Origin: Schizochytrium sp. CCTCC M209059
Lineage: Eukaryota > Sar > Bigyra > Thraustochytrida > Thraustochytriidae
Assembly: GCA_000818945.1 (NCBI GenBank)
Contig: KN805371.1
Span: 1,364,696-1,428,695, forward strand
Length of the DNA: 64,000 bases
Reading direction: 5' to 3'
Part shown: in pieces, positions 51,621 through 61,368 of the stretch
Layout of the letters: each line of letters starts with the position of its first letter
How positions within the stretch are numbered: position 1 is the first letter of the stretch
The notes under the pieces: model-generated
The model's database searches: none
What the model saw: only the letters and a program-made list of their open reading frames with translations
Told to the model about the DNA's origin: nothing
Program-made: the position numbers and the translations under genes

Positions 51621-54402
51621 ATGTTCACGGACGAGGTCTTCCTGCAGGAGGGCTTTCGGGCTGACGCGTACGTATCTTTATTGGGGGAGCGGAGAGCCCG
51701 CGCGGCGAAGTAGCGAAAGCTGAGGGCGATGACGACGGTGGGAGCGCCCTTCGTCCGGCCCACGACGACACGTGAGCGGTCGCGTGCAAGCTGTAATTAC
51801 TTGCCACAGAGTCGAGAGGGTCCTGGCGACTTGAATGATTGATCGAAGGCATGAATTGAGTGATGACTGACTGACTGACGGTGATCGCCACCCGACCCAC
51901 ACATCCATTTATACATCCTTTCATCCATCCATCCATTCATCCATCCACCCGCCCGCACGTGCACCGCACACGTCAACGTACAGCTTTGTCGCGGAGCACC
52001 GCAAGGACCTAACCTTGAAGAACCTCGAGAGCGAGCTGGAGGCCTACGTCGCCAACTTGGACAACACGCTCGTCAACATTATCAACAATGACTACTCAGC
52101 CTTTCTCAAACTCTCAAGCATGCTCGTTGACATCGACTCCCTCGTAGCCGGACTGCGTGAACCATTGACCCTGCTCGAGCACAAAGTGCAAGATGCCCGC
52201 AAGGTTGTAAGCGATCCGCTCGAGAAGCAACGCGCGCTTCTCGATCGTCTCTTGTACGTTCGCGAGAAACGCAAGCTCATTCAACTCTGCCTTTCCGCGT
52301 GGGAGACACTCGAAAAAGTCGAGCGTCAAGTCGAGCAGTTACGCGCAGAAGACGATCAAGACCGAGGCTCCACTATCACGCCATCCGGAGCAGATCCCAT
52401 TCCCGCAAATAAGAGTGGCAGGATAACCCCTACCACCTCGCTCACAAGCGCCACAGCTCCGACTCGCTCGATTGCGGACGTTCATGAAAATTCTGCTGAG
52501 GGTCGTGGGGACACGGACACACATTCCCACGCGCAAGACGCAAGTCTTGCAAGCCCCGCCAGCGTCGCTAGCGCGGCGTCTTCAACAAAGCCCAACATGA
52601 CTGGTGGTCCGTCTCCCGACCTTCAGGATGCTGCGGCCAGTGCAAGCGGCGTTACCACAGCTGGAAAGAACGAGACCAACGGCGAAGCGCTCGGTAGAGC
52701 GACGCAGCGCCTTGCGCGCGTCACTTTTCTCGCTCAAGAAAACTCTGGCTTGCCTCTTTTGCGCATGATTCGCGCCAAGGCTCGCAGCCTCGAGCACTCG
52801 CTCATCGAACAGCTTGAATTAGCCCTCGTTCAGGTCGTCGGTCCAGACGCTTTTGCTGAGCAGCGGACCACGAACGAAGTCGATCAGGCTCGCGTACGTC
52901 AGATCGCAGTAGTTCTTCGCGCCTACATGGCCATCAATCATACTCAGGAGGCAACCGAGGTCTTTCGTCGCCGCGTCGTGCAGCCTTCCTTGCAAAAGAT
53001 CCTCACGCAGGGTCGCATTGATGCCGGCGGCGCTCGGGGCATGGCGAGCGGGTTGCAGGGAGCGTATGGGGACGTGCTCCGCTTCTTACAAACGACGTGC
53101 CGGCCAATGCTTGCGGCAATCCATGATCCAAACGAGGGCCTTGCAGAGATTGACCTTCTTGGTTCGAGCGTTGTCGAAGGCCTGGCACAGGTCATCAAAG
53201 ATCAAATGTCCTACGTATACTCGAGCGGTAACGCTGACGTCTTGCACGCCACCTACCTCAAGACAGAGGCGTTTTTCCGCATTCTCCGCTCGCTTGCTCC
53301 ACACCCTGAGCGAGTGGACCACGTGGCAGATCGCGTTCTCGCCATGTGGAATCTGTCTGTGTACGCGCAACTCCGGTCCCAGGATATGACCCGCCAGCTC
53401 GAAGAGGCTCTTGTCGTTTTGACGGCCAACGAGGATTCGCACGGCAATGCGACGCACAAGTTCAGGCTACCGGCGTCTATTGCGCTCGTAAACTGTTTTG
53501 AAGAGTGCTGGAGCGAAAAGGTGGTCCTGTCGGGAGTGGCAGCGCGTATTTTTAAGCTTGTAGTGCAGCTGGTGTTCTCGTATCTGGCATGGTCTGAGGC
53601 CTCAATTCGTTTCGTAGCCAGCGAGAACGATGTGACCCTTTCAATGCCTTTGGCAGAGGAAGCTGCCTCCGAAGAGCTGCGCGAGGCAGCTGACGCGCGC
53701 GCCGCGGCTGCTGCGCAGGCATGGGGTGACGCCCCGTGCAACAAGCTCATTCTTCTTTGCGTGGACAATCTTGCAATTGCATCATTCCTTGCAAATCAAG
53801 TTCCTCGTGTACAAGATGTTGTTGTCGGTCGCGCTACAGGCTCTTCGCAAGGTATAGCGGCAAAAGAGGCCGTGCAACGGGCAATCAATGAACATCTCGG
53901 GCAAGAACTTTGTCATGCCGCAGCGCGAGCACGTCGTGTCGTGGAACAGAGCGTGCTCGCGCAGTGTACGGAAACCGTTCTTGCCGGCATGAAGGGCGTC
54001 ACACCCATGTACCGCATGACCAACAAGCCACCCCCCACGCAAGCGTGCGAGTATGCCGTCAAGACGCTCGAGCCTGTTGAGGCTTTTTTGGCGAGCGAGC
54101 CCGCGCAGCTTCTTGACAATGCACCTGCGAGCGCCGCAACGATTTTAGAAAGCGTGTTGGCTCTCTTTGACGAGCAGGCTTCGCGCGCTCTGGAGGAGAT
54201 CACCACCTCCGAAAACGCGCTTCGCCGTCTTAACCGCAACACCGGCAAGCGCCAGCTCGATTCAACCAAGATTCGTGCGCAGTTCTTTCTTGATCTCGAG
54301 CGTATTGTACAGTCTGCTCGCCAAGCTGGGGTTGATGTCGATCAGGTCCAGGGTTACAGCGAATTGCACGCAAAGCTTGCGCCAACTGCATCAGCATCCT
54401 AA
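51621..54402 (+). CDS. COG2: Conserved oligomeric Golgi complex subunit 2
   Basis: Two exons, 51621-51667 and 51984-54402, giving 821 residues. The 316-base intron has donor GTACGT and acceptor ACAG and splits an Ala codon (phase 2). The join gives FVAEHRKDLTLKNLESELEA, then LVNIINNDYSAFLKLSSMLV, which follows the N-terminal COG2 signature (INKDYADFVNLSTNLV in animals). A tiny first exon (15 codons plus two bases) carries MFTDEVFLQEGFRAD, where animal COG2 has its conserved acidic start. An Ala/Ser/Thr-rich insertion lies at ~125-235. The C-terminal half is helical and ends with QLDSTKIRAQFFLDLERI, like the COG2 C-terminal domain. COG2 belongs to lobe A of the COG vesicle tether acting in intra-Golgi retrograde transport. 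Starting at 52015 (TTG) would lose the conserved N-terminus. Confidence 0.9.
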
Positions 54403-54861
54403 CAAGAGAAAGAGTTTTTTCCTAACAAACTGAAAAACAATCCAAAACGAGAAAAAAGTACAATAAACAAGGCAAAAGCAGAGACAGGAGAAGACACGCA
54501 CGCCAAAAGCAAAATGGGGTTCGAACTTGTTTGCTTTTTTTATGATTCACGGCTTGCGGGTATTCGTTTCCGCGGGCCCTTTATGCAAATATTTGTTTGT
54601 TGTAAAGTGGTGTGCCTTTAGGTCTGGAAAAGGCTGGCCGTCGCGAGCCCCACACCACATGCCACATACCGCATCGTCAGACGACCACCTTAATGTGCAT
54701 GATGAAAGAAGAGAAGTCCCATGGCTTCATCACAATGGAAATTGCGCATTGAAGAAATCCGGGAAGAATGAAGTGAGGTCACTCTTATAACTCTCGTTCG
54801 CTTAGCTCGCCCTCTTTCCACAGACACACGCAAGTGGAGTTCTGGGGACTGTGCCAAACAA
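54403..54861. other. 3'-3' intergenic region
   Basis: About 460 bases between the convergent COG2 and Dim1 genes. AAAAAGTACAATAAACAA near 54452-54470 could be a polyadenylation region. No gene is seen. Confidence 0.5.
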
Positions 54862-55302
54862 TTAGCGCTGGCCCGTTCGGTTGACATGCGAATAATCTTT
54901 GGGTGCTACAACAAGACCCTTGCCCTTGGATGCCCCAACATAAACGGTTTCAATGATATCGATCAGTTCCTGTTTGTCCGTAAGAGGCCAGTCGATTTTG
55001 TTGTTGTTACCGGTACCGCAGTCTACCATTATGTGTTTATTGCGGTAGAAGAACATTAGGTTGATGGGCTTCTCCGTGAGCTCGTACATGATATTAAAGT
55101 CGGGTACCTGAGTGATGTCTGTGACGTAGACCACGGCGAAGTTGCGCACAAGTTCTGCAACGCTCCGCAAAGTCTCGTCAATCAGCATGCAGTCCTCGTC
55201 GTAGTCGTGCCCGAACCTTATGCAGACCACGCGCTCCTCCTCCGTGAGGATCGCCTGGTCCACGGCCCAGCCAGACTCCAGGTGCGGCAACAGGTACGCC
55301 AT
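54862..55302 (-). CDS. DIM1: Dim1/TXNL4A, U5 snRNP 15-kDa spliceosomal protein
   Basis: 146 residues from the ATG at 55302 (animal protein 142). Near-identical to the family through most of its length: YLLPHLESGWAVDQAILTEE, VVCIRFGHDYDEDCMLIDET, NFAVVYVTDITQVPDFN, MYELTEKP, MFFYRNKHIMVDCGTGNNNK, IDIIETVYVGASKGKGLVVA and PKDYSH. It has a thioredoxin fold without the catalytic CxxC. It is an essential part of the U4/U6.U5 tri-snRNP, released when the spliceosome is activated. This is the expected companion to a genome that keeps introns. The longer frame upstream of 55302 is Arg-rich and is rejected. Confidence 0.97.
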   Translation of the reverse strand: MAYLLPHLESGWAVDQAILTEEERVVCIRFGHDYDEDCMLIDETLRSVAELVRNFAVVYVTDITQVPDFNIMYELTEKPINLMFFYRNKHIMVDCGTGNNNKIDWPLTDKQELIDIIETVYVGASKGKGLVVAPKDYSHVNRTGQR

Positions 55303-55494
55303 TTTGCCTCGAACTCTTCCTCTTTTACGACGCGAAGCACGAGAGCCTCGAAGACTGTTGCGATCGGCAAGGAGCGAGAGAAAGAGAGAGTACAGGTCTT
55401 CCACCAGACGTGGCCGTCTGCCGCCGCGCACGAGCTGTCGCTCGAACGAAGCGGTCGCCGTCTCTTTTCTGTTGCCGTGAGTGCAAGCGAGTGA

Positions 55495-55565
<71 letters not shown>

Positions 55566-55931
55566 GAGAAGAGTGAGTGGCGAGTCTCTCTCATGAAACG
55601 TCTCCGAATGTAACCGTTCGAACGTACTTGCTCGCGCTCTCAAACCGTTTCAAGAACGCTTCCGCGCCGTGGCAAGAACGGGTACAGGCGCAGGATTTAG
55701 TTCGTGACACGATGCGAGAACGCGGATGGGACTCGAAAGAAAACCTGAATGAAGCAGACCGGTGCACTTTTAGCCGATAAGTACGGAGAATGTCAGCATC
55801 TGCAATAGTAGAGCGGAGGCTCAGGAGAACAGAGACGCGCGCCACGCAATTCACGGTGGATGGCAAGCAAAACCGAATGCTAAAAGGAATCAAATCAGCC
55901 AGTAAGCGAAGCAACCAGGCAGTCGAGCAGG
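55303..55931. other. Divergent intergenic region
   Basis: About 630 bases between the Dim1 and RING gene starts. A GAAA microsatellite at 55492-55565 is the main feature. A 77-codon frame at 55790-56023 overlaps the RING gene start in another phase and might be an upstream exon, but I cannot support a splice. Confidence 0.45.
55492..55565. repeat. (GAAA)n microsatellite, ~18 units
   Basis: A perfect GAAA array of about 74 bases, ~190 bases upstream of the Dim1 start on the other strand. Confidence 0.97.
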
Positions 55932-56921
55932 ATGGTCCTCTCGGCGAAGTCATGGAAGGTTGTCGTATGCTCAGGTCTTGCGCCATGGACTCAAGCGCTC
56001 AAGAACGAAACATCAACGATTAAGATAGACTCAGATGTAGGGAGTGTCTGTCTGACCGCAAAGCCCACCAAGGAGCAAATCGCGGAGGTACAAGAGACCA
56101 AGTCGTGTGATATCGACATGGACCACATTGATGATAACATTTATGATTTTGGCTCCGCGCTGGAATCAAACACAACGCAGCTTGTCTCGACCGAAACAGT
56201 TGCCGATGAATTCGAGGATGATCTGTACTATTCTCAATGGGAAGAAACGTGCGGCGGCCAGAGCTTGAGTTGCTACGATGAACCTCGTCTGTGGCGAGCA
56301 GAACGTCGGTACAAACAAATACATTCGCAATCCTATTATGAACGAGCGAAAATCCCAAAGCTGGCTGCATCACGAAAACCTGATCCAAATTGGAAAGAAG
56401 CTGTACAAGCTTGGAAAGTTGTACAGCGTCAACAGTTCACTCCCAGATTTCATTCCTTGCACGTTTGGCAAGCTCCACCAGCCCATCAATCCTCCTCAGG
56501 TGCCTATACCACAAACGAAGCGCAACATTCGCGTAGCGCAGGCAGGCATACACTCGTTCTGGGTGCAAGATGCGTCCACGCAGCCATCGGACAGGCTGAC
56601 GAGCAGGAAGCCTTTCTGCGTTATCTGGAGGAGCTGCAATACCGCGAGGTTACGCCTGAAGACTTTGAAAGTCTTATGGAGCTTGACACAGCCAATCAGC
56701 GCCAAACCTCCACCCGTGAAAAGGTCGATAACCTCCCTCGGTGGATGCCCGATTCGAACACGAACGTTGAAGAGTACTGTACCATATGCATGTGTTCTCT
56801 GACCGACTCTGACGCAGATAATATCGTGTTACCGTGCGGCCATCCCTTCCATCGACCATGTATATCCTCGTGGTTACTCGAGCATGCCAATTCTTGCCCT
56901 GTCGACCGCTCTCCGCTCTAG
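55932..56921 (+). CDS. RING-H2 finger protein, probable E3 ubiquitin ligase
   Basis: 329 residues from the ATG at 55932; the start is uncertain and an upstream exon is possible. The body is largely disordered, with Tyr/Trp-containing patches (DDLYYSQWEETCG and DEPRLWRAERRYKQIH) that may be binding motifs. The last ~50 residues form a RING-H2: CTIC, then LPCGHPFHRPCISSWL, then SCPVD. Counting metal ligands gives Cys, Cys, Cys, His, His, Cys, Cys and Asp, so the eighth ligand is Asp (CPVD) rather than the usual Cys, as in RBX1 (CPLD). The RING is directly at the C-terminus, five residues before the stop. The stop is only 17 bases before the giant CAG repeat, so the 3' untranslated region probably carries that repeat. 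The substrate is unknown. Confidence 0.8.
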   Translation: MVLSAKSWKVVVCSGLAPWTQALKNETSTIKIDSDVGSVCLTAKPTKEQIAEVQETKSCDIDMDHIDDNIYDFGSALESNTTQLVSTETVADEFEDDLYYSQWEETCGGQSLSCYDEPRLWRAERRYKQIHSQSYYERAKIPKLAASRKPDPNWKEAVQAWKVVQRQQFTPRFHSLHVWQAPPAHQSSSGAYTTNEAQHSRSAGRHTLVLGARCVHAAIGQADEQEAFLRYLEELQYREVTPEDFESLMELDTANQRQTSTREKVDNLPRWMPDSNTNVEEYCTICMCSLTDSDADNIVLPCGHPFHRPCISSWLLEHANSCPVDRSPL

Positions 56922-56937
56922 CCCCTTGCAAAAAAGG

Positions 56938-57504
<567 letters not shown>

Positions 57505-57545
57505 CTGAATTGAATTTATTTTGCGTGCTACGCCTTGTTCGTATG

Positions 57546-60500
57546 CTACAGGGGGTTGAGTGACCGTCCGCGATGCGAGTTTGTGGAGATCGAGGAACGC
57601 GCAGTACCGGGAGATTTGGGCGACTTAAGGTCGCGGGCCGTTGGAGATTTGCGGTTCATCATGTTCCCTGCTTTGCTTGTCTTCCTTCGCACCGACGGCA
57701 AAGGGGCAATGGTCTCTACACTGGGACTGGGCGGCGCCTCGGCCTTCTTCTCAAAGTGATACGTTGTCCTGTAGACCCTATTAAGAGGGAGAGCCGGAGT
57801 TGATGCACAAGTAGAAAGAGAGAGCTGGGGTTTGTTGCGTCGAATGCCCGCAGGAGCGCTTGCAGACTGTCCTAGGGTTTTTGTCGATGACAAGTCTTCA
57901 TTCTTGCTCTCTGCATCAGGCGGGTCATTGTTACTGATATTGTTGTTACTTCGCTGCCGTTCCTCTCCTTCTTCCTCATCGCTATTGTTGTTGCCGCATT
58001 GATTATTACTGCTGCTGCTGCTGCTGCTGCTGCTATTTTCGCTACCATCCGAGGCCTCATCCAGCGACTTTGGCTTGACCTCAGGGTTCTCGCTAGCCTC
58101 CTGCGCTTCCTTATCCGAAGAATCTTCGTTTTCATCACCAGCATTTGAGCTTGCGTCTTCCGAAGAGGTCTTTGCAAGCTCATCATCAGGTCCCTCCACA
58201 ACAGAAGCGTGGAAAATACGGCCAAAACAATAAAGAATGTCCTTGTTCGCTCGGACGGCCTCCATGAACTCAGAAAATGTGACGACACCATCATGGTTAA
58301 TGTCGAGCGAGCGCAAGAGCTCGATCGCTTTCCAGCCAGTATCCTGCATGCTCAGCTGCGATGCATAGAGAAACTCAAAGAATTCCTGGTAATCGACGGA
58401 TTTGCTGCAATCCGAGTCAAAGAGCTCAAAGTAAAGCTCACCTTTGGCTCGGATATGCGCTGGGTCTTCTGTGTCAAAGGTCCGAGAACGCTCGAGCGCA
58501 AGTGCCATGCCAATCAGCATCTTGCGCAGATCAACCTCCTCCTCACCAGGAATCACCAGGCCTTCTTCAACGTCACGTGCCGGACAGGTGACGAGCGCCA
58601 CCCGAAACAAATTCAGCAACACAGTGTATACCAGCTCGTCCGAAGTTGTTGCCACATCCATTGAGAGATCTGCCTGGGAACGGTTGGTGAAGTCAAAATA
58701 TGAATGGCTGCGACTCGTCATCGTGTCCTTTGGTGAAAATGTCGACCCTTCCCAAAATGGCTCAATGAAATACACGAAGCGCTCCCAGTTGACAAAACAG
58801 AACTGATTCCGGTTGCGGCCCAGACGACGCCAAGCATTAAGAATACTTTCAATGCCAAAGTGGGGAACGGCGCGAAAAAGCTTGATCGTCCAAACGGCTA
58901 GATCCTCCGGGGGCTTGAGGCATTCGTCAAAGCTGCTGAGTATGGAGGGAATCTCGGCCACGGCGCGCTCGAACTCGTGTTTTTCGACAGAACCGTTTTT
59001 GTCGTAGTCCATCATCGTAATGATCAGCTCGACGAGGTGAGCGCATTCCATGAGTTCATTGTTGGTGTCTTGCACGAGCTTGACGAGATCAACGAGCCGC
59101 ATACTGCGCTCGTTTTCAGGCCTTTGCAAGGCCGCAGCCGCCTTACGAGCCGCCTCACGTGTCGAGGGATCCGCTGGGTCCCGCGAGGCGCTGTTGGCCG
59201 CGGCGGTGTCGCCGCCGCTGCCGTTGTCGCTTTCCAAGTTTTGTGGCTGTGTGACTGCTGTAGTCGCCCGTCCACCTGCCTTGATCTTGCTTACAGCTTG
59301 AGTCGGGTTCGCCGCGTTGGCCACGTCAAAGAGGAAGCGCGCTTTTTCCTCGAGTGACGCAGATGTGAGACGGCTCACACCAATAATGAATTCGTCAAAG
59401 TTGATCATGCCGTCACGGTCGCGATCAAAGAGAACGAACATGCGGGCGAGGACGGCGGGGCTAGTGATGCTGGGGAACTGCGTGTGCATGACGGACGAAA
59501 ATTGGTCCTTTGTGAGTCCCTTCTTTGCAGACTTGGCATTTGTCCAGCTTTTGCGCAAGGCAACGAGGTCATGGGTCTCGAATTTTGCGATTGCTGCAGC
59601 CGCCTCTGCGTCTTCAGTCGCGCACATGTCTTCGAGGTCCTCCTTTGTCAGTGCATTGCCAATCTTGGCCTCGGCCTCTGCAATGCTTGCTCTGCGTTCG
59701 TTTGCGGCGGCAAGGGCGGCCTCTCTCGCATGTCCGATGGGCGCGGATTGGGTCACGCTTGCCCCAGCACCACCAGGCATGGCGCTTGCGACACCTAGGA
59801 TGGGTGACTTGCCTGCTACATTGGACTGTCGGCCGTCCACCACACTTCCCCGCTGACGAGTATTTGTCTGGCGAACGGCTCCAAGGGCTGTAGTGCGCCC
59901 TCCGTTGCCCGCCTCGGGTGCACTCATTGCATTGACGAGCTTGCGCGCCTCGCGCTTCATGATTGTACCAGCATTTTTGATGTCAGCATTGCTGCGCAAC
60001 AGGCTGTATTGGGAGGCCTTGTTCTTTTCGGCGGCGAGCACAATGCTGGCAATGGCTTGGACGTCCTCGTTAGATGCAAGCCAGTCGCCGAGGAGCTGTG
60101 CACTCACTGTCTGGCACTTCCTCCAGGCACCTTCACCGCAAATGCGGCCTGCAAGCTGCATCACGAATGCTGGGGGTGAGCGTTTAACAAGGACTCCAAG
60201 ACGGAAGAGACCGCGCTGCATCGTGAGCAAGAGCTGCGCAATACGTTCTTCGGTCATACTTGGGCCGAAAAGAGGAAAGCAAAGCTCGAGACGCTCCGAC
60301 GTCGTCGTGCCCTGCGCGACGAGGGCCAGAAGACAGAATACCTCGCGCAAGTCTACAATGCCCGATTCTTCTTGCTCAAAGTACGCAAAGATGTCCAGCG
60401 GCAGCGCGAGGAACTCGCCATTTTTGACGAGCGAGAAGTCGTAGTCCGTAAAAACCTCCCAAAACTGTCTTCTTCCCACGAGAAAGGTGCTCGTTTCCTC

Positions 60501-60698
60501 GTACAGGGTCGCAAAGCGCGCGCGAGCTCGCTTGAGGTCTGCGAGGTTCCACCGCGACGCCTGCTTCACGAACTCGCGCCAATGGCGTGGAGGTTTATTC
60601 CTCTTCCCCCCACTTCCGTGCGTCTCGCCGCCTGCTTGTGCCTGCTGACGACTGCCCGTGAGCGCCGCCACGGCATCTTGCGAGTAGGTCACCCCCAT
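57546..60698 (-). CDS. Myristoylation-type protein with four EF-hands
   Basis: 1050 residues from the ATG at 60698. That ATG is preferred over upstream non-ATG starts because it yields MGVTYSQ, an N-myristoylation consensus (Gly2, Ser6), suggesting membrane association. Four canonical EF-hand loops are visible: DRDRDGMINFDE (~residue 425), DYDKNGSVEKHE (~566), DSDCSKSVDYQE (~763) and DINHDGVVTFSE (~803). The third has a weakened middle (Cys-Ser-Lys in place of Asn-Gly). The N-terminal ~260 residues and the segments between EF pairs are helical and unrecognised. The last ~200 residues are acidic and Ser/Asn-rich, with poly-Ser from a CTG run (58010-58031). A calcium-responsive signalling or scaffolding role is likely; no enzymatic domain is seen. 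Its 3' flank runs straight into the CAG array. Confidence 0.88.
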   Translation of the reverse strand: MGVTYSQDAVAALTGSRQQAQAGGETHGSGGKRNKPPRHWREFVKQASRWNLADLKRARARFATLYEETSTFLVGRRQFWEVFTDYDFSLVKNGEFLALPLDIFAYFEQEESGIVDLREVFCLLALVAQGTTTSERLELCFPLFGPSMTEERIAQLLLTMQRGLFRLGVLVKRSPPAFVMQLAGRICGEGAWRKCQTVSAQLLGDWLASNEDVQAIASIVLAAEKNKASQYSLLRSNADIKNAGTIMKREARKLVNAMSAPEAGNGGRTTALGAVRQTNTRQRGSVVDGRQSNVAGKSPILGVASAMPGGAGASVTQSAPIGHAREAALAAANERRASIAEAEAKIGNALTKEDLEDMCATEDAEAAAAIAKFETHDLVALRKSWTNAKSAKKGLTKDQFSSVMHTQFPSITSPAVLARMFVLFDRDRDGMINFDEFIIGVSRLTSASLEEKARFLFDVANAANPTQAVSKIKAGGRATTAVTQPQNLESDNGSGGDTAAANSASRDPADPSTREAARKAAAALQRPENERSMRLVDLVKLVQDTNNELMECAHLVELIITMMDYDKNGSVEKHEFERAVAEIPSILSSFDECLKPPEDLAVWTIKLFRAVPHFGIESILNAWRRLGRNRNQFCFVNWERFVYFIEPFWEGSTFSPKDTMTSRSHSYFDFTNRSQADLSMDVATTSDELVYTVLLNLFRVALVTCPARDVEEGLVIPGEEEVDLRKMLIGMALALERSRTFDTEDPAHIRAKGELYFELFDSDCSKSVDYQEFFEFLYASQLSMQDTGWKAIELLRSLDINHDGVVTFSEFMEAVRANKDILYCFGRIFHASVVEGPDDELAKTSSEDASSNAGDENEDSSDKEAQEASENPEVKPKSLDEASDGSENSSSSSSSSSNNQCGNNNSDEEEGEERQRSNNNISNNDPPDAESKNEDLSSTKTLGQSASAPAGIRRNKPQLSLSTCASTPALPLNRVYRTTYHFEKKAEAPPSPSVETIAPLPSVRRKTSKAGNMMNRKSPTARDLKSPKSPGTARSSISTNSHRGRSLNPL

Positions 60699-61255
60699 GG
60701 CACTCGCTGCCTTGCTGCGCGTGCGAGCGAAGGCTCGCTGCTCCCGCTTTTGCCCTCGCTCGCTCGCTCGCAAGTCAAGTCAAGTCTGTCGCGGCGGGCC
60801 GCGAAGGGGTCGCGGATTGCCGATCCTTCACGCACGCAAGCGGTATGGATTCGCGCTCACTGTCAGTCTCAATCATCCAGGCACTGATAGCACTGCACCC
60901 TAAGCGGGTCCGCGCCGTCGCCGCAGCCAAAACGTGAACGGACACGAGTCCGCGCGCGCACCCCCCTGTTCCTTTTCCCTTTCTTCTGACCAGAAGCAAG
61001 CGTGTAAGTGTGGGGAAATCGCACAAGCCGCCGGGAGACCGGCGGCGGGAAGGGGAGAGAGACACTCTGTGATGGACCGCGCGATTGAAGCGTCGCGAAA
61101 GTGTATTGCTTGCGAAGTGAAAGGTTCTTGGGGCGATGATGGCGAGGCTTCTTGTGCGATACGGAGCAGACGAGAAGAAAGGTTGGACACGAGTTCATCG
61201 TGTGGTGGGACATGGTCTCCCCGGTTTGTTGCCTCCTTTTCAGACGAATCATCAA

Positions 61256-61293
<38 letters not shown>

Positions 61294-61368
61294 AATAAAG
61301 AATTGAGAGCAGAGAAGAAGTGATGAAGTTCGCTTTCCCTTTCAGAGCGGAAGGTAAAGGAAGATAGA
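60699..61368. other. Intergenic region between EF-hand and RAD17-like genes
   Basis: About 670 bases: the promoter side of the EF-hand gene and the 3' side of the RAD17-like gene, both on the minus strand. Contains an (AC)n(AG)n run at 61254-61294. No gene is seen. Confidence 0.5.
61254..61294. repeat. (CA)n(GA)n compound dinucleotide repeat
   Basis: About nine CA units passing directly into about ten GA units. Confidence 0.95.
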
